From Acanthopleura granulata (taxonomy: Eukaryota > Mollusca > Polyplacophora > Chitonida > Chitonidae), in the NCBI GenBank assembly GCA_016165875.1, contig JABBOT010000001.1, positions 45,373,250 through 45,437,249 on the forward strand: a DNA stretch of 64,000 nt, read 5' to 3'. How positions within the stretch are numbered: the first letter of the stretch is position 1; the number at the start of each line of letters is the position of its first letter. Made by a program: the position numbers and the translations under genes. Positions 33,621 through 45,284 of this stretch are shown one piece after another. The notes under the pieces were generated by a model that saw only the letters and a list, made by a program, of their open reading frames with translations, was not told where the DNA came from and ran no database searches.

Positions 33621-34350
33621 AGAAACTTCTAAAGGGATTTACGACAGTATTGTGATCATAACGGATCATTTCACAAGGTAGACACAAGCCATCCCAACCA
33701 AAAATCAAACTGCGAGAGTAACCTCTAGATTATTGTTTGATAATTATTTTGTGCATTATGGGTTTCCTGGTCAACTTTATGGTGACGAGTGCAGGAACTC
33801 TGAGTCTGACTTAATCAGACAGTTCTCTAAGATTACTGGATTTGAGAGGAGCAGCGCAACGCTACATCACCCTGAAGGGAAGAGTATGTGCAAGAGGTGT
33901 AATCAGGCCTTGCTAAACATGCTGGAAAACCCAAGAGATAAAGAAAACTCAGACTGGAAGGGTTTGACGTTGTATATAATGCTACAAGGCACGGAATTAA
34001 CAGTTTGTACACCATTCTATCTGAAGTTCGACCGTCACCCTCGTTTGGCCATCGATGCCCACCTAGGCATTGGCATTCTCTGAAGAGGTCCAGACTGAGC
34101 CCTCACAAACTGGCCTAGCAGAGGCTAACAGGACTTCTATGAGACAAAAGAAGAGGTACGACTTTAAGATAAGAGAACCAACTCTTCATGGTGGCGACTG
34201 GGTACTGGTAATAAATGTAGGAAAAAAGGTAAACACAAGCTAGTTAACAGATGAGAAGCACATCCTTACCTGGTGGTATCTCACCCAAACCCGGTCATAC
34301 TATATAAGGTAAGGCAGGATGAGGGTAGCAAGTTCAGGGTACTGCACAGA
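33615..34350 (+). pseudogene. Gypsy integrase core and tail remnant
   Basis: Begins 'LETSKGIYDSIVIITDHFTR' (first catalytic Asp in TDHF), a stop, then 'NYFVHYGFPGQLYGDECRN' (second Asp), then 'GFERSSATLHHPEGKSMCKR' with the HPEG block that holds the catalytic Glu, and 'DWKG'. The tail contains 'FDRHPRLAIDAHLGI' and, after several stops, 'VSHPNPVILYKVRQDEGSKF'. All three catalytic positions are legible but the frame is broken in at least three places. Confidence 0.82.
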
Positions 34351-34460
34351 AACATGTCACTGCCTATCGTTTCACTGCCTAGTCCTCTCAGAGTTACTCC
34401 TCCCCTCTCTCTACTCAAATCCCGCCTCGCGAGTTCCACGATTCGGTCCGGTTGACCGAT

Positions 34461-34884
34461 TCCTTTAGTGAATCGGAACGAGAGAGCACCGTACAACGTA
34501 CCGGGTTTAATCTCAGAGCCGATGTTATTCCGTTCCAGCCTAGGGAGAAGACACCGGAAACCTGCACTCATTGGCGGGATAGCAGAGAAGGGTAAATGCC
34601 TTTTTTATTCGCGCGGTTGTAACTTTCGCGGATTTCTCAGTATTTACTTTTCCGTGAAATCAAAAACCAGCGAATACAAAACTCATACGTTGCTTATATA
34701 CACATATATTATATTATGTGCTAGTATTAGTCTGCAGTACAGCATGTACAGCCTACATGAGCGGCATAAAATAAAGGACAAAGCGGGTATTTTAGTAAAA
34801 TAATTTATTTAGGTGTGGCAATCATACAATACAAAGCACTACAAATTTAATGGCACAATTAAGTTCACAAACGTTGAGAAATAT
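34461..34884. other. no recognisable gene
   Basis: May include the worn 3' end of the Gypsy element, but no LTR can be recognised. Confidence 0.3.
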
Positions 34885-36360
34885 TTACAACATACTTGTA
34901 TGGATTCCGGCTTTAATAAACCCGGCTTGGATCAAATCCTGTCTCTTGCTGATTATCCCAATTTCACTTGATAATCCAGCTGGCATGAATAGGCCATACA
35001 GCGGTCCGTGTATCGACATGACTATCTTCAAGTTGGTCATGACTTCATTAGCATACCACTCCTGGAAGCAGTTTTTGAGTTCATCCTTGAAATCTTTGTT
35101 GACGGAGAGATCAAGCGGCCGGAAACGGTCGGTGCAGCATGCTGGTACAAACACACAATAAATATGGTTTCGTCTCAGTTTGGCGATTAAATCTTCCCCC
35201 CCCCCCCCCCCGGGAGGGCTCTGAACACGTCAAATATTGCCAAACACTTCTGGCAAGGTCTCAGTTTTAGCGTCTTCCGCTGTTTCTTTCAGTAATGGAT
35301 AATGACTTCGTCCACATACCGCAGCATGGACTCGTCTGTACTCCAGTGGGTTTCAGTGTGAGTGACGTCCCAGTCAGCGGGGAACTTGATCTGGGGTGAC
35401 AGCGATCGGTCTTCCCTGGGTAAATGAGCCGGGATGGCAAAAGTTGTCCGACTTTGCTAACTGCAAGTGGGACTGTCATTTGCCATTTATCATCGATCCC
35501 CGATATAGAGACCTGGTTATCCCCACGCTTCGTCATTGTCCAATGTCCCCCGGGAACCATGCTGGTCCCAGTTGATGACAAGTTCATCCGGGATATTGTT
35601 TTGGCCGGTGACGTCAGTCACATGCTTCAGGAAAGCTTCCTTAATTTTACCGACGTTTTCTAGCAATTTCTTCACATCTTTTGTCCCCTTTCCCTTGACA
35701 TATCCCATTCGTTTAAGCAAGGGTCGGGCCCAGGTCTCCGTAATAGTAACTGTGCCACCAAACTGTAGAAGCTTTCGTCCGGTTTTAAAAGGATGCCTTC
35801 AGCTGCCTACATAACAATTCGACGATTTATCACTCCGCCACTAAAACGGACTTTTTTTTACCCAGTCCTTCACCATATCGTCAAGGTTCTGTCCAATTAA
35901 CAAGGGATGACCGGTTGTAGCCTTAGGGAGGGATCGGATAACGCTGCCAGTTTTTTTTTCATCTTTTTCAAGCATTTTCAAGCATGACGACTTCATACTT
36001 CGCACGGTGCTTTCATTAATAGGTCGGCCTAGCTGAGAGGAGAATTTACGGGCAGCACGTGCTATGCCACTTTCCACAGCTGTTCGGACAATCTTCGCAC
36101 TTATTTTCATCATCATAGTTGTTGCAGTCTCCACGCTTTCGTTTTCTGGGATTTTCTGCTAATTCAGAATCTACAGCATGGTTGGCAGCGTGAATAATGT
36201 CGGCTTCTTCTATGGACTGGCTGGTGTGTAGATTTGGTGGACCGGGAGTCTTGGCGGGGTTCTTTCTGCTTATCCATTTCCACAAAGACATTTTTGAAGC
36301 ATTTGTGACGGACTTTGTCGAGTGAGAGAAGAATGATTTCAGTGGCAGCGGCAAACTGGC
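34885..36360 (-). pseudogene. pogo/Tigger-like DDE_1 transposase relic
   Basis: Minus-strand pieces appear in order across several frames. 'ENPRKRKRGDCNNYDDENK' (about 36120) and 'AKIVRTAVESGIARAARKFS' with 'GRPINESTVRSMK' form the N-terminal DNA-binding region. 'IPDELVINWDQHG' (about 35590) holds the first catalytic Asp, followed by 'VSISGIDDKWQMTVPLAVSK', 'LIYPGKTDRCHP' and 'WSTDESMLRYVDEVIIHY'. The C-terminal region reads 'CCTDRFRPLDLSVNKDFKDE' and 'CFQEWYAN'. This is the pogo-group layout (HTH plus DDE_1). The segment with the second catalytic Asp is missing between 35267 and 35154, where a run of C residues lies (35197-35211). No terminal repeats identified. Confidence 0.78.
35197..35211. 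repeat. poly-C tract
   Basis: An uninterrupted run of C residues sits inside the pogo-like relic, at the position where the middle of its catalytic core should be. It may mark a deletion point or be a length-uncertain stretch of the assembly. Confidence 0.7.
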
Positions 36361-36440
36361 TTATATTACCAGTAAATTTACTCAAATCTGTCACAGGTAA
36401 CAAGTTTACAGACCGGTTTTGGGCATGTGAATTGAACAAT

Positions 36441-38395
36441 AGTATTCATTTATTTTTGTCACATTTACCGCCAATCCTTAAGTTTAACTCCGGAGATTAA
36501 CTTCCTGACCCCAGGGATCCTTGATCTTTAGGCTGACCAGCGAGACTAAGTGTTCAAAAGATTAAAAACTTAAGACGATTATTGTTCTTTGTTTAAACCA
36601 AGCCATTGAACTGTATAAAGCTATCATTATATCTCACATGCACAGACAAGTTGAAATTAAATGTATTTGACGATTCCTGTTTCACACCAAATGAAACCTA
36701 CAGGTTAAAAAGGGATTTGCCCCAGTATTTAGGTTATGTCTGCTTTCGTATCAGATAAGTGACACTGAGTTATTTTCAGCTGATTTAAACCTATCGACCT
36801 CAGTGATTATCTGCAATGTACTTTATCACACTACAAGAAGACATAGTGTTATATATCAGGGGAAATTGCATAGGGGAAAAGTCCATGTGAGGAAATGTCC
36901 GTATAAAGGTATATGTCGGAGGGAATTATACATAATGGGGAAAAGGCCACAGGGAAAATGTCCACGCTCCATGTATGTCTACCCAGCGCATTTCCACTTC
37001 TACATACTACAAGTATGCTCTGTAAAATACTTGAAACCATATTTAAATTTTATAACGGCACGTTTTACAGTCGGTTATGCATGTACTAAATATTTCAGAA
37101 TATTTAGTTACGCCAACCATACAAACACAGACGCACTGTTATCATATCACAGCAAGCCGTACTTCAAACAGAGGCGCACTGATATCATATTATCACAAGC
37201 AGTGCTTCTCGCACCCCTTCCTTTCCTCTCTGATCATGAGTAAAAAAAATTCAAGCAACGCCTATTGTCTATTATAGCCTATTAGTTTATATAATCCGTG
37301 TAGAATACTCTGATACTGTGTGTACCTTGAAATGGGCCTATTTTGTAGTTTACATATAGTTGGTCATATAGGACTAGTTGTATGCTATCAATCACTGTAA
37401 GTGGAAGGCAATAATAAAGCAGACGCTTCACACAAACTTTCTGTATGAATTCTATACCGAATTTCATTCGCGTCCATGTCAAAACGTTAGTATAGTTCGC
37501 GCAAGAAACTGACGCTTACGTTGACACTCGTGCACGTTGGTCTGTGGGACAGTGTACATTTCCTGTATTTTCCTTTGCTTGAATTAAGGCCAAAGTGAGA
37601 AAAAAACCTCTTATGGAGTTGTTGTAACTGGACATATTCCATGCACATTTTCTGAGATAGCAAGTATATGTGCATTCCGCAAGACACCCAACTATGACCC
37701 CCAATGGTTTGTCAAAGGCAGACCTTAACCCGAAAAACCGACAAAGACAATCGATCTCAGAACTTACTCAATGCCCATACGTAAGACACAGGCAGAAACC
37801 GAGCAAGCTGTAGGAAACATATGTGCGTCTGTTGGGTAAAATACAAGTACTTGCCGCGGAACTCCCCGTGGTACCTTAAGTTATCGAAACCATTTTTTTA
37901 GGCCCCCGTTAAGTGAGCTCGAACGATGCCATGAAAAATATAAAAACATGATATCAAACGACAAGCCAAATACAGTCACCTGTTGAGGGGATGGGTGAAT
38001 TGAAAATAATGCAAAATAACTGCTACATGCATTAACCTCCAGCTCCGAATATTACCTGAGAATGGATGTGTATTGTACGATTCAGTCAGTTACTGTCTGG
38101 CCAACGATATTGTAAGTTAATGTGGTCACTAGGGCACCTCCTAAGGTTCAAATAAACCGCCTCTCAACACTTGCAACTTTAAGGGGGATAACTCTCAGTA
38201 GTAGCTAAAGAAACTTCAAGGGACATAACTCTAGTTGGACGGTAACTTACGTAAACATGGTAGACGTGAATATAACAGTAATGTCGCCAAACACCACCCG
38301 ATAGATCCTGTTTGGGGGCCGCCATACCCACAAGCAACCACATCTCTGCTACTTCATTAAATTGTAAACTTAGACGATTATAATTGTCCTTTTTA
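36441..38395. other. no recognisable gene
   Basis: A 146-codon plus-strand frame at 36803-37243 shows no family motif. Its middle is made of degenerate purine-rich repeats ('ggggaaaagtccatgtgagg', 'ggggaaaaggccacagggaa'), so I do not call it a gene. The local duplication at 37121-37212 is listed separately. Confidence 0.4.
37121..37212. repeat. two-copy tandem duplication, ~45 bp
   Basis: 'gacgcactgttatcatatca', then 'cagcaagc', is followed by the diverged copy 'aggcgcactgatatcatatt', then 'atcacaagc'. Both end near 'gt.cttc'. Confidence 0.5.
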
Positions 38396-38609
38396 TGAAT
38401 GAATCAATGAATGAATGAATGATTTTGGGTTAACGCTACATTGGCAATATCTCAGCCAATTCGTTGCGAGAACATGTTCAAATCAGGAAGCCTTGAACAG
38501 TATTAGACATGATGGATGTACATTCAAAAGTTAAAGAAAAAACAGACGAACTTTTTGTTAAAACCAGTTAAAAAAGTAAATGTCAGTTAAAAGTCGAAAA
38601 CCAAAAAAA

Positions 38610-38610
<1 letters not shown>

Positions 38611-38653
<43 letters not shown>
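38611..38653. repeat. (TA)n microsatellite in LINE copy 2 3' UTR
   Basis: About 21 TA units. The flanking sequence ('ggttttcgacttttaactga' on the minus strand) is shared with the (TA)n at 60122-60169 in copy 4, so the microsatellite belongs to the element. Confidence 0.85.
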
Positions 38654-38655
<2 letters not shown>

Positions 38656-38746
38656 CTATATTCTATTATACAGGCCAACAGACAATATCTTTATCTCTGT
38701 TAATTAACTTTCTATGGATGGCTAATATTTCTAGTATTAACGGGTT

Positions 38747-41700
38747 TTGAAATTTATTTTGCTCTTTTGGGCAGAGCTGGATGAAACATATGATAAAGCC
38801 AGAAGTATAACTCTGGCCCCGGCAGAAAATTTTGAAGACGAGGATGGAAGGCGAAGAGAGGTGACTTGCTCTTCCAAGACAGCCACAGCCGCGACTCAGT
38901 CCCCATCCTTTGACCCGTCAGTATATATAAATTTATAACCCGGATAATTAGCTTTTACTTCAGCAAAACTTTGCTGAATTATAAGAGGGTTTGTATCCGA
39001 TTTCTTATGTTGACGTAGATCAAATATTAGTTTAGGTTGTGGAAGAAGCCAGGGAGGAGACTCCGGAAAAGACACCGGAGCTATGTCCTCCAGCTTGATG
39101 TTAGCTTCCACGATAGGATCCCGAACACGAAGACCAGAGGAGGAAATTTTGTTGGGACATTTATTACATTTATCCGCGTATGATGGATTAAAACACAGTC
39201 TTAGGCAGAGTTTGTTGGGTGAGCTTTAAGCTTAGCAACGTATTGGAGAATGAGTTTTATACGGCTGTGATATAAAGAAGGCTCATTAGAATCTACGTAT
39301 TAACTCTCTAGTGATGAGGTCCTATAGGCATGAAGGCTGAGCCTTAGACCTCAGTAATGGACCGGATCCAACATTTTCAGAGATGATTTCCTAGCGGAAC
39401 CGTAAATGATGGACCCATAGTCCAATTTAGACCTCACCAGAGAGCGATACAAATTAAGTAAAACTTATCGGTCAGCACCACTATCGGTGCTAGACATGAC
39501 CTTAATTATATCGAGAGCCTTTGTTCATTTAGCTTTAGGCATTTTTATGTGAGGGATAAAGGATAATTTACTGTCGAATATAACCCCTAAAAATTTCCTT
39601 TCCCCAACAACCTACACTGGTTCACCGCAAAATTTGAGCTCAAGGTCTAGATCAAGTTTCCGTTTATTACAGAGATGCATACCGACGGTTTTAGACGCAG
39701 AAAATCTAAAACCATTGGTAACTGCTTATTTCTCGATCTTATTGAGACAAAGCTGCAGTTGCGGCTTGATGTTATTCATGTTTTTCGCACGGTAGTATAT
39801 CAGGAAATCATCTACATATAAAGAGCCCTCTGTACCAGATGTTAATGTTTGAGCCAAACTATTAATTTTTATGCTGAGCGGTGTTGGTGAAAGGATACTG
39901 CCCTGGGGCACTCCCATCTCTTGTTCATAAGAGTCCGAAAGAGTGGACACCACCCGTACCTTAAAATGACGATCAGATAAAAATTGAGACACAAATAAAG
40001 GTAAGCGACCTATAAACCCATATCAGCCAGGTCTTTTAAAATACCATCTTTCCATGTGGTGTCGTAGGCCTTTTCGAGGTCAAAAATATCGACACCACAT
40101 GTTCATTATTAAGAAAACCATCACGCATGAAGGTTTCAAATCGAACAAGGTGATCCATAGTGGATCGACCTTGACGAAAACCACATTGGATATTTGATAA
40201 AAGGATGTTGGCTTCAAGAAACCAAACAAGTCTATCATTTATCATCCGTTTCATAGTCTTACAGACGCTACTGGTAAGAGCTATGGGACGGTAATTTCTT
40301 GGATCACTATGATCCTTGCCAGGTTTATGGACCGGGATAACATACGCCTCTCTCCATGATGGGGGAAATTTACCAGTCATCCAAATATCATTAGGTAAGT
40401 TCAAGAGAGACTCCAATGGCTCAGATGGTACGTGGTTCAGAAGCTTGTAATATATATTATCCGGGCCGCACGCAGTATTGTGTGTATTTTTTAGAGAAGT
40501 TTTAAGCTCTTGAATTGAAAATGGACAATTATAGTCTTTTTAAATTCTTAGAAGAAAAGGGCAATTTAATTTTCTCCATCTGGTTTTTAATATGCTGAAA
40601 GTCAGGAGATGAGAGTCAGATGAAGATTTGTGGGATATTGTTTCAGCTCTTTTATTGACTATGCAATGCGGTGAAGTTAATAAGGTATCACCAAAAATTT
40701 CTACACTATGTTCCAGATTTTATGCATGGGTGTTTTGGACGTAATGCCTGAAACGAATTTCCGCCAACAAGATCGTTTCTTGGACTTAATTAATCGACGT
40801 GCCTTAGCTCTAAGTATAAGAACCTGGTTTAAATTCTTATTATCAGGACAATGATCAAATCTGCGCTCGGCATTTTTACGGTCTTTTATGGCCTTACGAC
40901 ACTCATTATCATACCAGGATTTGCTTTTGGATATCGGATTTTTCGAGGTCTTAAGGATGGTTCTATCGGCTGCTGTTAATATGAGTTCATTAAAAGTAAG
41001 CAAAGGATCATGTCAGGATTGATGTCAGCCTCACAGAACATCTCAAAAGTCATTCAATCTGCTTTATCGAACTTCCACCTTGCTGGACGTTCTAAAGAAT
41101 TAGAAGTGAGATGCTCTAGGACAGGAGGAAAATGATCACTACCACAAAGATCGTCATGCACCTTCTAAGAAAAATCCGGGAGAAGTGATGGATCGGTGAT
41201 AGTGAGATCGATAGCAGAATATGAACCATTACCTGGATGTAATTAGGTATTAGAACCATTATTGAAATAACATAGTTCATCTTTACATAAGAAATCTTCT
41301 ACTATTTTGCCCTTATCATTCATATTATTACTACCCCATAGGGGGGTATGCGCATTAAAATCTCCTATAATTATGAAAGGAGTTGGCAATTGATCTTTCA
41401 AATGATGGAACTGCCAAAATGACAAAGGAGAATGAGGAGGCACATAAACTGAACACAAAGTGTTTGTTTTCCATAAGGACACACGGAGGGCTACAGCCTG
41501 AAGCTCTGTGTCGAGAGCAACAGGGCTGTGAATTATATTATTATTCACTAATATGGAGGAGCCGCCACAGGCTCGCTCTTCCTCATTAGAATAAGTGCTA
41601 TATAGTGTATAATGTTTCAGTGATATTTTATCTTTGTCAGATGTCTTCGGGTGAGTTTCCTGAAGACAAAGGGCAATTGGATTTAAAGATTGAACTAACT

Positions 41701-41770
41701 GTGTTATTTCAATAAAATTTATTTTAAGACCTCGACAATTCCACTGTATAATTTTGTCTAAGGAAGTCAT
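38747..41770 (-). pseudogene. ORF2 of LINE copy 2, multiple frameshifts
   Basis: Starts at the ATG of a TAATG junction (41768-41772). The endonuclease is open for 175 codons ('IIQWNCRGLKINFI', 'CLQETHPKTSD', 'GDFNAHTPLW') and then breaks. The linker is open at 40701-41003. Reverse transcriptase frames at 40036-40416 and 39726-39992 give 'CGFRQGRSTMDHLVRFE', 'MGVPQGSILSPTPLS' and 'LYVDDFLIYYRAKNMNN'. RNase H is reduced to 'YKFIYTDGSKDGD' and a short continuation to about 38760, where it is cut off and joined to the 3' UTR. Not functional. Confidence 0.88.
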
Positions 41771-43110
41771 TATGGAGGGAAGCGTATGGGAGATTTATAT
41801 CTGGACCGTGCACGACCCTTTTTGGGAGACCTACTAGTAGATCTCCAACGTTGAAGGACCGACATCCTCCAACGACCCAAACTTCGGATAGGGTCCCTAG
41901 TAGCCTTAGAGTGACGCTCTGTTGGGCCACTAGGTTTATCTTTTTGATGATATTTATCACCCGCTGCATTTAGTGAAGATTCAACAGGGTTAGAGAATTT
42001 TGATTTATTTGCACAAGGTTTATGGTGAGATAAAGAATCAGGTGAAGTAGCAGGTTTTTCAATAAGATTGATATCGGTTTGTGATGAAGAACTGACCTTT
42101 CCAAGGGTTTTACGACCAGTTTCTGTGGCTTCTCTATACCAAAGGGCCAAGTGAATGTCGTTTGAACTCCTACCGAAACGGAGGATTTCTTGACAACACT
42201 GGCATATGTAGATTTAGTAAGGCCATTCGTGACAGATACCAGACGTTTGGCTTCTTGATACGATATGTTATTTTTGCATTTAAGCATTATGATTTCTTTT
42301 TCTTTTTTGAAGACAGGGCAATCCTTGGAAGATGCCATGTGGGCTCCGCTGCAATTCCAACATTTTATCGGATTTGTGCAGTCGAAGCCCTCGTGAACCA
42401 CTTCCGCAGATCTGAAACAGACCAGTTTAATTACGGCATTGAGCCCTGCCATGGCCAAACCTCTGGCAGGAGAAACATCTGGTCGTGTTAGGTATGAATA
42501 ATTCTACGCGCACACTGTACGGCCCAATAAATATTTATGTTGGGAGAGACAGGTTATTAAACATTACGTGATACGTATTTGTTTTAATAAGGTTACCTCT
42601 CTTTAATAGCGTCTCTCTTGATGGCAAAACGTTTGACGTTGAGTGCGCCCTGGTCCTTCACTTGCTCTGTTATTTCCTGCTCCGTCATGTCGTATAGATA
42701 CTGGTCTCTGTCGCGAATAATACCGTGAGAGCAGTTTTAGGTTTTATGTCGGGAAGCAGAAACAGCTTGCTCCCCAATATTTTGAATTCTGAGTAAGTTA
42801 ATGTACTTTTGTTTCCGAAAACGTTCTACAAGAATATTGCCAGAGTTCAATTTTTTGACTTCTTTCAAAGTCCCTGTGTAGCTCTGCAATGTTTTTTTTT
42901 TTCAATACAAATGGTTTATTTTCATCTTTGCCTGATTCTAATTTTTATTAGATATCACCAGATAGGATGGGAAAGAAGTATTTCCCGATTCCACATCCAA
43001 TGGTATCTCGTTTTTCCTTTTTTTCCCCACAACTGTGGAAGGCTGTGACATAGAAACATTTGGAGTAGGGCAATTAGAGGTAGACACAACGAACGGGTTT
43101 GATGATTCAT
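41770..43110 (-). pseudogene. ORF1 (gag-like, two Cys/His knuckles) of LINE copy 2
   Basis: Reading down the minus strand gives 'GIIRDRDQYLYDMTEQEI' (about 42680), 'IYIGPYSVRVE' (about 42510), a first knuckle 'CFSCQRFGHGRAQC' (CX2CX4HX4C, about 42450) and a second 'CWNCSGAHMASSKDC' (about 42350). A lysine-rich stretch and a Ser/Arg-rich C-terminus follow, 'WRSTSRSPKKGRARSRYKSP', ending at the TAA that overlaps the ORF2 ATG. Several frame changes make it a pseudogene, but it shows the full ORF1 layout of the family: N-terminal domain, RNA-binding knuckles, basic tail. Confidence 0.82.
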
Positions 43111-43264
43111 AGCGCCGTGTCTCTCACCCGCCTCGGAGTGTCAATACATGTAGGACGATACCCCTTCTGCGAGTAACCAGCAGAAGGAGAGACGAGAGTT
43201 CCACGCCATCCTCGATAAGATGGATTTTCCGCTCACACTCGAGCAGGTTGAATCCAATGGATTA

Positions 43265-45256
43265 GCAGCTGCGTCTGTAAGACTATGGAACGGATGATAG
43301 ATGATAGACTTGTTTGGTTTCTCGAAACCAACAAGTTGCTATCTAATATATAATGTGGTTTTCGTCACGGTAGATCAACTATGGATCACCTTGTTCGATT
43401 CGAGACTTATATTCGTGATGGTTTTATTAATAATGAACTTGTGATGTCTATATTTCGTGACCTGGAAACGGCCTACCACACCACATGGAAATACGGTATT
43501 TTAAAAGACCTCGCTGGTATGGGCCTTAAAGGCCGATTACCAATATTTATATCAAAATTTTGATCTGATCGTCAGTTCAAGGGACGGGTGAGATCCAACC
43601 TTTCTGACTCTTATCAACAGGAAATGGGTGTACCCCAGGCCAGCATCCTATCGCCTACTTTGTTCAGCATAAAAATAAATAGTTTGGTTAAAACCGTAAC
43701 ACCTGGTACAGAGTGTTCTCTATTTGTGGATGATTTCCTGATATGCTACGGTGCTAAAAAATATGAATAATATCGATGTCAGTTGCAGTTTTGTCTCAAA
43801 AATATCGACAAATGGGCGACTGAAAAAGGATTTAGATTTTCTACGTCTAAAACTGTCGATATGCATTTTTGTAATAAACGGAAATTTCATCTTGACCCCG
43901 AGCTTAATTTTTGTGGTGAACAGATAAACATTGTTGGAGAAAGTAAATTTTTAGGTGTAATATTTGATAATAAGCTATATTTTATACTTCATATTAAAAT
44001 GCTTATAGCTAAATGTAGCAAAGCCTCTCGATGTAATTAAGGTGGCGTCTATCCCCGATCGGGGTGATGACCGATCTGTTTTACTTAATTTATATCGTTC
44101 TCTGGTGAGATCTAAATTGGACTAAGGGTCCAACATTTACGGTTCCGCAAGGAAGTCGTATACAAAAATGTTGGATCATGTTCATCACATAGGTTTGAGA
44201 TTCAGCCTTGGTGCTTTTAGAACCTCACCAGTAGAGAGTTTATACGTGGAAGCCAATGATATAACCGACGAATTAAACTGAACCTTCAATATGCTACAAT
44301 GGTTAAAGCTCATCCAACAAACGCTGCCTACGACTGTGTTTTCAATCCATTATATGAAGACAAATGCACTAAATGTCCTAACAAGATCCCTCCGTTCGGT
44401 CTTCGTATACGGGACCATGTTGTGGAAGCTAACATCAAGCTAGAGGAGATAGCTCCGGTATCTTTTCCGGAGTCTCCTCCCTGCCTTCTTCTACAACCTA
44501 AACTAATATTTGATCTACGTCAACATAATAAATCGAATACAAAACCTCTTATAATTCAGCAAGCTTTTGCTGAAATTAACGCAAATTATCCAAATTATAA
44601 ATTTATATATACTGACGGGTCGAAGGATGGGGACAGGGTCGCGGCTGTGGCTGTTTTAAAACAGCGGGCCTTTTCTCTTCTGCTTCCGTCTGTATCGTCT
44701 ATCTTTTCTGCAGAAGCCAGGGCTATACACCTGGCCTTATCATATGTTTCCTCTGGGCGTGCCCAGAGGGCAATGATATGCAAAGACTCTCTTTCTTGCC
44801 TTTTGGCAATACAGAATAATAAATTTAAAAACCCAGTCATTTTTGAAATTTTAGCCTTACATAGAAAATTTATTAAAAGAGGCAAAGATATTATATTCTG
44901 TTGGATACCAAGCCATATTGGTATACATGGAAACAAAGTCGTGGACACTGAGCCAAAGTCTGCCCTAAATAAATCCATATCAAAAGTTAAAATCCCTTAT
45001 TCTGACTTTCGATCGAATATTCTTAAATATATTCGTCGCCTTTGGCAGGAAGAATGGACCGGCAGGTGGATAGCAAACTGCATGCCATTCACCCTGTCAT
45101 AGGGTGTGACTCTTATACTTTTGGTATGTCTCCTAGAGACCAAGTGGTTTTAACAAGATGCCCCGTTGGGCATTTTTATCCACACAATTTTATCCTGGAT
45201 GGGAGCAGTGCTCCCGAGTGTGTTGGATGTGGTGCTGTTCTGTTTTTAATTATTTA
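43265..45256 (+). mobile_element. I/Nimb-like LINE, copy 3 (5'-truncated)
   Basis: The plus-strand copy begins inside the reverse transcriptase ('CVCKTMERMIDDRLVWFLE') and continues through 'GFRHGRSTMDHLVRFETYI', 'MGVPQASILSPTLFSIKINS' and 'LFVDDFLICYGAKK' (YVDD to FVDD). It then runs through the linker and RNase H to the first part of the C-terminal knuckle ('CVGCGA', about 45220), where it stops. The reverse transcriptase part is broken by stops at 43561 and 43768, a frame change near 44040, and others. Confidence 0.9.
44299..45102 (+). CDS. RNase H-containing segment of LINE copy 3, open
   Basis: The frame is open for 267 codons and covers the linker ('CPNKIPPFGLRIRDHVVEAN') and an RNase H domain. 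'KFIYTDGSKDGDRVAAVAVL' has the first Asp. 'IFSAEARAIHLAL' has the conserved Glu. 'AMICKDSLSCLLAIQNNK' has the second Asp in KDS. 'DIIFCWIPSHIGIHGNKVVD' has the final His/Asp block. This is the best preserved RNase H of the family in the window and shows what copies 1 and 2 have lost. It is a segment of a larger polyprotein and not an independent gene. It ends by frameshift before the C-terminal knuckle. Confidence 0.85.
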   Translation: MVKAHPTNAAYDCVFNPLYEDKCTKCPNKIPPFGLRIRDHVVEANIKLEEIAPVSFPESPPCLLLQPKLIFDLRQHNKSNTKPLIIQQAFAEINANYPNYKFIYTDGSKDGDRVAAVAVLKQRAFSLLLPSVSSIFSAEARAIHLALSYVSSGRAQRAMICKDSLSCLLAIQNNKFKNPVIFEILALHRKFIKRGKDIIFCWIPSHIGIHGNKVVDTEPKSALNKSISKVKIPYSDFRSNILKYIRRLWQEEWTGRWIANCMPFTLS

Positions 45257-45284
45257 ATGTTATTTAATATTCGGTATTTTATTT

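Larger units (their letters stand above)
30863..34360 (+). mobile_element. decayed Ty3/Gypsy LTR retrotransposon, internal region
   Basis: On the plus strand the order is gag (31029-31923), protease (about 32030-32230), a partial reverse transcriptase (32695-33155), RNase H (33260-33610), integrase core (33615-34090) and an integrase tail (34100-34350). This protease-RT-RNaseH-integrase order defines Ty3/Gypsy elements. Every domain is truncated or frameshifted. I could not find matching LTRs by comparing 30400-30860 with 34460-34900, so element limits are approximate. Confidence 0.88.
38396..43200 (-). mobile_element. I/Nimb-like LINE, copy 2 (long, broken)
   Basis: A minus-strand element with a 3' tail of repeated 'gaat' (38396-38420), a 3' UTR containing a (TA)n tract, a truncated RNase H, a reverse transcriptase and endonuclease split by frameshifts, and a largely complete ORF1. 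The 3' UTR is closest to that of copy 4. The 5' limit is near 43200, where it faces copy 3 head to head. The GC-rich 5' UTR of copy 1 is not recognisable here. Confidence 0.88.

Noticed and set aside
30400..34900. Long terminal repeats flanking the Gypsy relic
   Set aside because: By eye, the sequences on either side of the internal region do not match, so no LTR pair is claimed.
36803..37243. A 146-codon open frame on the plus strand
   Set aside because: No family motif, no splice signals, and its middle consists of degenerate purine-rich repeats.
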